64,000 nucleotides of DNA from Spisula solida. Its lineage: Eukaryota; Mollusca; Bivalvia; Venerida; Mactridae. The notes under the pieces were generated by a model. It searched no databases. It was not told where the DNA came from and worked only from the letters and a program-made list of their open reading frames with translations. Made by a program: the position numbers and the translations under genes. Location: the NCBI GenBank assembly GCA_947247005.1, contig OX365962.1, forward strand, positions 9,211,201 through 9,275,200, read 5' to 3'. Below, piece after piece: positions 34,801-43,800 of this stretch (positions are counted from its first letter, which is position 1; every line of letters starts with the position of its first letter).

Positions 34801-37800
34801 CTACAGGATTCAGTTAAGGATACAGATAACAGATTCATAAACAAGTAATTAAGAATTGCAAGCAATATAGAAGTCCCCTACTGGTTTTAAGCTATTTTCA
34901 ATGTTTCTGTTGCCATAGCAACCACAATTTTTGTCAGAATCAAAATATTTTTAGACGTGCATAATCTCCTCATTGCCCCCTATCCACATATCAAGTTTCA
35001 TAAACCTAGCTTGAAAACTGTATCCAGATTTTGGCATATTTTCACTCTTTCTGTCGCCATAGCAACCACAATTTTTGTCAGAATCAAAATATTTTTACAC
35101 GTGCATAATGCCCTTATTGCCCCCTATCCACATACCAAGTTTCATAAACCTAGCTTGGAAACTGTTTGAGTTATGTCAGGATCCAGATTTTTTGACGAAC
35201 GGACTGACGGACGGAGGGCAAACCTTTAGTCCCTCCGGTCAATAAAAGCTCCGCGAGTCGCAAGTGTCGCCTGACGAAATGCAAATTTGTCATGGAAAAC
35301 TATCCAGTATTGGGCTACATATCAGACTCACAAGAGCTCTCTAGTCATCTGAACTAAAAACGACAAAGCGATGCTCTGGACAAAAAATGTCCTGATAAAA
35401 TCAATCTGAAGGGAGTTATGATTCTTGCGCACTGCACTTCATGTCACAGCAAAGAAACATGCATTCCTATTTTTGAGTCATTAATAGTTATGGTGACAAA
35501 GTTATGCCACGGACAAGAAATGCTTATAAAATCAATCAAAGGGAAAAAAATGAAAAATGGCACAAGGTAGATTTACGGTTCTTGTGTACTGCACTTGGAC
35601 TTTTGGTAAGAAACATGCATACCAAGTTTCAAGTCATTCAACCTCATAGTGACAAAGTTATCCTCCGGACAAGAAATGCTCAAATTAAATCAATCTAAGG
35701 GAAATAATTAAAAAACGATGCAAGGCACAGTTATGGTTCTTGCGCACTGCATTTCTGCTTATTGCAAGAAACATACATACAAAATCTTGAGTCATTTGAA
35801 CTTAAGGTGACCAAGTTATGCTCCGGACAAGAAATGCTCTAATAAAATCAATCAAAGGGAAATAATTCAAAAACTATGACACGTAGAGTTATGGTTCTTG
35901 CGCACTGCACTCCGGCTTATTGCAAGAAACATGCCTATCAATTCTTGAGTCATTTGAACGTAAGGTGACAAAGTTATGCTCCGGACAAGAAATGCTCTAA
36001 TAAAATCAATCAAAGGGAAATAATTAAAAAACTATGACAGGTAGAGTTATGGTTCTTGCGCACTGCACTCCGGCTTATTGCAAGAAACATGCATACCAAA
36101 TCTAGAGTCATTTGAACTTAAGGTGACAAAGTTATGCTCCGGACAAGAAATGCTCTAATAAAATCAATCAAAGGGAAATAATTCAAAAACTATGACAGGT
36201 AGAGTTATGGTTCTTGCGCACTGCACTTCGGCTAATTGCAAGAAACATGCATACCAAATCTAGAGTCATTTGAACGTAAGGTGACAAAGTTATGCTCCGG
36301 ACAAGAAATGCTCTAATAAAATCAATCAAAGGGAAATAATTCAAAAACTATGACAGGTAGAGTTATGGTTCTTGCGCACTGCACTCCGGCTTATTGCAAG
36401 AAACATGCATACCAATTCTTGAGTCATTTGAACTTAAGGTGACAAAGTTATGCTCCGGACAAGCCGCCGCCGCCGCCAAAGTAACACCTATATGTCGCCT
36501 TTTCAGGCGACACAAAAACCGGTAGGGGACTAATAAAGGGCCAGAGCCTGTTGCCAAACTACAGAGCCACTGAGTGCTCGATAGCACTTTGCTAGGAAGT
36601 ATCTTGCGTCAAAAAAGTGCTACATAACGGAAATGGCGAAAAATTTATATACTACCGGTGAGTGCTTGGTATCAGTAGTCTAGCAAAGTGCTGATAAACT
36701 GCATATTATTGGTGAGCACTGCTCACTGGTAGCATATCATCGCATAGATTCCCTAGGGCTTATCATGATTTCCTGGGTTTATGGAAAATGTACATACACT
36801 TTCATACAGAACATACCTTGAGATAATTCCGACAGAACTTGTGTTGTGTACTGGTCTCTGCTGACTCTTGTAATCTCTTCACAGTCGGAAGTTTTAACAC
36901 CAATGATGAAAAATAGTCTGATAAATCTTCCTGGAATCAATTACATATGGTTATGAATCAATTAACCTCTTTAGCAATCAATAACATCTCTTTAGCAATC
37001 AATAACATCTCTTTAGCAATCAATTACACCTCGTAAGCAAACAATAACATCTCTTTGGTAATCAATTACATCTCTTTAGCAAGCAATTACACCTCTTTAG
37101 CAATAAATTACACCTCTTTAGCCGTCAATGACACCAAGTTAGACATACCTGTGATTTTGCTAGAAGTTAGACGTACCTGTGATTTAGCTAGAAGTTAGAC
37201 GTACCTGTGATTTGGCTAACACCTTGGTATTACTACCATCACCCGATGAACGACTTCCGTCTTCAAGACTTTCAACAACCTCTTGATACTACAACATATC
37301 AATATAATATACATGTACAATATACAGGTCAACATATACTACTCAAAATTTAATAAGGGCCAAGAAAGTTTCCATTTGAATATTTTGCAAATTGAATAAG
37401 ATTGACCGGTAGAATTTTCAAAAACATAATGCTACATCTGCAACATTGTAAACCAATAAAGATTACTTCAAAATTTAATGTCTAAGTGCTGATAAGCCCA
37501 ACCCCATTAAAATGTTTGTGCTGCATTCAAGCCTCTGTAGTAACGGAATGCGGTCATTTTCTTGGCATTTTGGGTCTTACACGTTATGGTAATAAAAAGG
37601 GGATGAAGATTTCAATGTTAATTTAGCCACTTTCGTCCCAAGCAAAAGGGCTTATCAGTTACCTGGAAAACGATGTCATTTTGGCAATGCGTATCAAATG
37701 CAAGACATCAAGCTTCAAACTTCAGAAGCAGATAAGATGGTATTTTAATAATTGCACAACGTTTTCTTCATCGGTTTTGTACATATAACGTGAGACTGAC

Positions 37801-40800
37801 ATCAAAATCAATTTCTTGGCCTTAAGCAAAGTTTGAGTAGTATATATAATCATATGGGACATTTAAAACTCGGCTCTTCATTGAGTTAGTGTGATTTTGT
37901 AAAACATTCAAATTTTGAAGACCATTATCACATAATTTATCTCCGTTGCCAATGTGATGTAACAAGCACTTGATGTCACAATGGCATTCTACAATGACAA
38001 AATATTTACCTCATAGTGTTCTACCTTAAATAACTGATCTTACCGAGTTGTCTACCCTAGAAAATTGATCTAAGAGAGTTGGCTAGTGGCTACCTTAGAT
38101 AACTGATCTTACTGAGTTGTCTACCTTAGATAACTGAACTAACACAGTTGTATACCTTAGATAACTGAACTTACATAGTTGTCTACCTTAGATAACTGAA
38201 CTAACACAGTTGTATACCTTAGATAACTGAACTTACATAGTTGTCTACCTTAGATAACTGATCTTACTGAGTTGTCTACCTTAGATTACTGATCTTACAC
38301 AGTTGTCTACCCTAGATAACTGATCTTACATAGTTGTCTACCTTAGATAACTGAACTAACACAGTTGTATACCTTAGATAACTGAACTTACATAGTTGTC
38401 TACCTTAGATAACTGATCTTACTGAGTTGTCTACCTTAGATTACTGATCTTACACAGTTGTCTACCCTAGATAACTGATCTTACATAGTTGTCTACCTTA
38501 GATAACTGAACTAACACAGTTGTATACCTTAGATAACTGATCTTACATAGTTGTCTACCTTAGATAACTGATCTTACCGAGTTGTCTACCTTAGATAACT
38601 GATCTTACATAGTTGTCTACCTTAGATAACTGATCTTACAGAGTTGTCTACTCTAGATAATTGATCTAAGAGAGTTGGCTAGTGGCTACCTTAGATAACT
38701 GATCTTACTGAGTTGTCTACCTTAGATTACTGATCTTACTGAGTTGTCTACCTTAGATAACTGAACTTACAGAGTTGTCTACCTTAGATAACTGATCTTA
38801 CTGAGTTGTCTACCTTAGATAACTGATCTTACACAGTTGTCTACCTTAGATAACTGATCTTACAGAGTTGTCTACCTTAGATAACTGATCTTACTGAGTT
38901 GTCTACCTTAGATAACTGAACTAACACAGTTGTATACCTTAGATAACTGAACTTACATAGTTGTCTACCTTAGATAACTGATCTTACTGAGTTGTCTACC
39001 TTAGATTACTGATCTTACACAGTTGTCTACCCTAGATAACTGATCTTACATAGTTGTCTACCTTAGATAACTGAACTAACACAGTTGTATACCTTAGATA
39101 ACTGAACTTACATAGTTGTCTACCTTAGATAACTGATCTTACTGAGTTGTCTACCTTAGATTACTGATCTTACACAGTTGTCTACCCTAGATAACTGATC
39201 TTACATAGTTGTCTACCTTAGATAACTGAACTAACACAGTTGTATACCTTAGATAACTGAACTTACATAGTTGTCTACCTTAGATAACTGATCTTACTGA
39301 GTTGTCTACCTTAGATTACTGATCTTACACAGTTGTCTACCCTAGATAACTGATCTTACATAGTTGTCTACCTTAGATAACTGATCTTACCGAGTTGTCT
39401 ACCTTAGATAACTGATCTTACATAGTTGTCTACCTTAGATAACTGATCTTACAGAGTTGTCTACCTTAGATAACTGATCTTACATAGTTGTCTACCTTAG
39501 ATAACTGATCTTACATAGTTGTCTACCCTAGATAACTGATCTTACCGAGTTGTCTACCCTAGATAACTGATCTTACAGAGTTGTCTACCTTAGATAACGG
39601 ATCTTACACAGCTGTCTACCTTAGATAACTGATCTTACAGAGTTGTCTACCTTAGATAACTGATCTTACGGAGTTGTCTACCTTAGATAACTGATCTTAC
39701 GGAGTTGTCTACCTTAGATAATGGATCTTACAGAGTTGTCTACCTTAGATAATTGATCTGTGATTTTATGTTGTAGCTGGGTTATAGCAACATCTGCATT
39801 GGTCAGTTCCTCTACAACGTTCAAGGTTTTGTCCTTGACCTCTGACCTCATGTTCTCCTCGACTTGAGCTATTTGATTGTTCACCACAAATTGTCGACAT
39901 AAGGAACACACATGAAGAAGCATAGATATCTCCGGCTCCACCTCAGGGCTCTACAAATATCACATGTATTAATAGTCTATACTAAAATCATATGCATTGA
40001 TAGTTTATACTAATATCAAATGTATTAATATTTTATACTAATATTACATGTACATGTATAAATAACTTATACTTATTTATCATATGTATTAATAGTTTAT
40101 ACTAATATTGCATGAACATGCATTAATTAACTTATACTAATATCAAATGCATTTATAGTTTATACTAACATCACTAGTATTAATAGTCATACTAGCATCA
40201 CATGTATTAATTGTTTATACTAACATCACAAGTATTAAAATAGTTTATACTAATAGCAAATGAATCAATACAATGTAGTTTATACTAACATCACATGTAT
40301 TAATAGTTTATACTAATCTATTTCAGGTTGATTGTGGAAAAGATATCCCAGCTTATATTAATCACTCTCATCTAAAGTCTAATGTCAGAGTAATGTAGTT
40401 TCATCGAATAAAGAGATCAAATTTTTTAAAAAATAACGCCAACTTACTCCAACAACTTTAATGATTACAAGATGAGCAGTGTCGGTGTCAGACTTCCAAT
40501 CTACGGTGTCAGACTTCCTATCTAAGGTGTCAGACTTCCCTTCTATCGTATCTGGTATATACACCAATAGTTCCTTACGTTTACACTGCTTACACAACAC
40601 TTGACCGCACAGTTTGCAGCTGTATTTCTTCTGCATAAGACCGAATCCTGATGCACAACTCTGACACTTTTCTGACAAACTTTCCACCTATAATAAAATA
40701 ACAATAATAAAATAATTTACGTGCAAAATCACGCATTTGTGAAAGTGGCATGAACAATGCTTACCTGTGTCGGTAAACTGAACGAAATTTTGATACTGTA

Positions 40801-43800
40801 TATCAATCTGTATCTATATAGATCAAATGGGCCTTTCTGGTACACCTCAGTGGGCCTTTCTAGTACACCTTTGTGGGCCTTTTTAGTTCATTTATACTGG
40901 GCCTTTCTGGTAAGTGGGCCTTTTTGACCCGATACCTTTCCTTTGGGCCCTAGGACACTCACTAGTCGTAAAAGTTCATGCAGGCCCCTATGGCGATGTA
41001 AGAAATAATTTACAAAGAATCAAGTATATGCCTCTATTGCATGTTCAAGGTTTTCATATTGTCCAAACCAGCCACCTTGTTATTTACATCTGATAACCAA
41101 TATTGACAGAGTAGATTTAGTGTCTACACAAGTTTTTTGTTATTTGACCTAATGACCTAGTTTTTGACCCAAGATGACCCAATATGACACTAATAACACG
41201 AAAATACACATCTTTCTGTTGAAAAACAAGAATGCCTTATAAATATAAACAATGCCAAAAATAACATCATTTATAGGACATATTGACATCATTTAGGAGA
41301 TAAAGTGACGTCATTGATTTGACATAATGTTTGGCATATAACACGTCAGACAGGCATGATACGGATTTGGAAAACCAGTCTGAGACATGTATGATACAGA
41401 AAATGCAATCTGTCGTGTTTTATTCCACTGTGTGATTTGGCCTGAATTTGTGACAATACAGTGTTAGTTGTATAATAAAAGAATATATATACCCATTAAA
41501 CTTACCCGGATACAAGGAAAGTCATGTGATAAAAGAATATACATACCCATTAAACTTACCCGGATACAAGGAAAGTCATGTGATAAAAGAATACACATAC
41601 CCATTAAACTTACCCGGATACAAGGAAAGTCATGTGATAAAAGAATACACATACCCATTAAACTTACCCGGATACAAGGAAAGTCATGTGATAAAAGAAT
41701 ACACATACCCATTAAACTTACCCGGATACAAGGAAAGTCATGTGATAAAAGAATATACATACCCATTAAACTTACCCGGATACAAGGAAAGTCATGTGAT
41801 AAAAGAATACACATACCCATTAAACTTACCCCGGATACAAGGAAAGTCATGTGATAAAAGAATATACATACCCATTAAACTTACCCGGATACAAGGAAAG
41901 TCATGTGATAAAGAATATACTTACCCATTAAACTTACCCGGATACAAGGAAAGTCATGTGATAAAAGAATATACATACCCATTAAACTTACCCGGATACA
42001 AGGAAAGTCATGTGATAAAAAAATATACATACCCATTAAACTTACCCGGATACAAGGAAAGTCATGTGATAAAAGAATATACATACCAATTAAACTTACC
42101 CCGGATACAAGGAAAGTCATGTGATAAAAGAATATTCATACCCATTAAACTTACCCCGGATACAAGGAAAGTCATGTGATAAAAGAATATACATACCCAT
42201 TTAACTTACCCAGGATACAAGGAAAGTCATGTGATAAAAGAATATTCATACCCATGAAACTTACCCCGGATACAAGGAAAGTCATGTGATAAAAGAATAT
42301 ACATACCCATTAAACTAACCCCGGATACAAGGAAAGTCATGTGATAAAAGAATATACATACCCATTAAACTTACCCCGGATACAAGGAAAGTCATGTGAT
42401 AAAAGAATATTCATACCCATTAAACTTACCCCGGATACAAGGAAAGTCATGTGATAAAAGAATATACATACCCATTAAACAAACCCCGGATACAAGGAAA
42501 GTTATGTGATATAAGAATATACATACTGGCAGGCGTCCTACATCCGGACACTTTTGGCATATTTTTCACGATAACTCGAGAAATGTGTAAATCAAGTCAT
42601 TGGAATTTCACCTGAACGAAGCTAGGTTCGTCTCTGAACTGAAGAGCTAATTTGCTTACTTCTAAAAATAGCTTAAGTGTATTTTTGAGGGCCATTGTAG
42701 GGGTCACTACATCACCTCAGTTTTAAGTCCAACAGGACCATCAATCCTGACACCGTGTTGTCGCGTTTTTTATTACGAAAAAGGCGTTAAAAATCGAATT
42801 AAACTGTGTAATGAATCAAGGGAGAGCACAAGTAAACGATTTGTACAAAATTTGTACGATTTATCTCCCGTGAATATTGGAAAAATATCTATCAAATCTT
42901 AGCGGTAAAATTTTAAACGTTCACTTTTCAAAGCGTGCATTTTGATACAAAATGACGTGTACGATGTTTTTGAAACTCTGCACGTACTTTACTAAAGCTA
43001 TATTTTCCTGGTTTATCTGTTAGAAAACATTGCATCTGCTTATCTCATATTAAGCATAAGGACCATAGATTACATTTCGGGGCTGCGCAATAGTAGTGCG
43101 CATGCGCAGTTATACGATTTTCGACTTCCCCCCGATTGTAAACAAGGTTCGCGAGTGCAGACGAAAATAAATGCGACATTTCTTGTAAAATATTCAACTT
43201 TAATCATTGCTACTTCGTTGTGTTGACAAAAATCAAGCGTCTAATTGATTGACAACCGATGATCAAAATTAATGGCCGCTACAAAGCGTTTTTGAGTCTG
43301 TCCGGATTGGTGGTCGTCCGGATTTGGTGGTCGCCAGCCAGTACCCATTAAACAAACCCCGGATACAAGGAAAGTCATATGATAAATGATGTATACGTAC
43401 CATCCACGTAGAAGATTTCTGCCAACTTGGCATAGTTATTAACACTTTCATTTCATTTAGTGTTCTTCTCATCTCTGAAGATCCAACAGATTTCATGAAA
43501 CCTTCCCGTAGGCGTGTACACTCCTTGTATAAGTCCAGTCTGCAACAAATATACACTTAATATATGCAGCCCCCAGGGCCGGTATTTATAAAGCTTCTTA
43601 TCGAAAACTAAGAATTTTCTTAAAATTTCATTTAGTGTATTAGCTAAATAATACAATCCAGATTATTAATTCTTTACATAGATTTTATTCATTTTGTAGA
43701 GAGCTACTATAATCACCAAGAAAACATAAGTTATTCTTCAATTTGCAGGAAATATGTGCCTTAAGTAAAAATACTTAGGTTTTCCATTAAGATGCTTTAT

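Noticed and set aside
38020..39743. CRISPR-like array
   Set aside because: Units are contiguous 31-bp tandem repeats without unique spacers, in a eukaryotic intron. It is a minisatellite.
41468..42179. Open frames of 128 and 217 codons on + and 128 on - strand
   Set aside because: They are translations of the 54/55-bp minisatellite, with no start context, domain or codon constraint.
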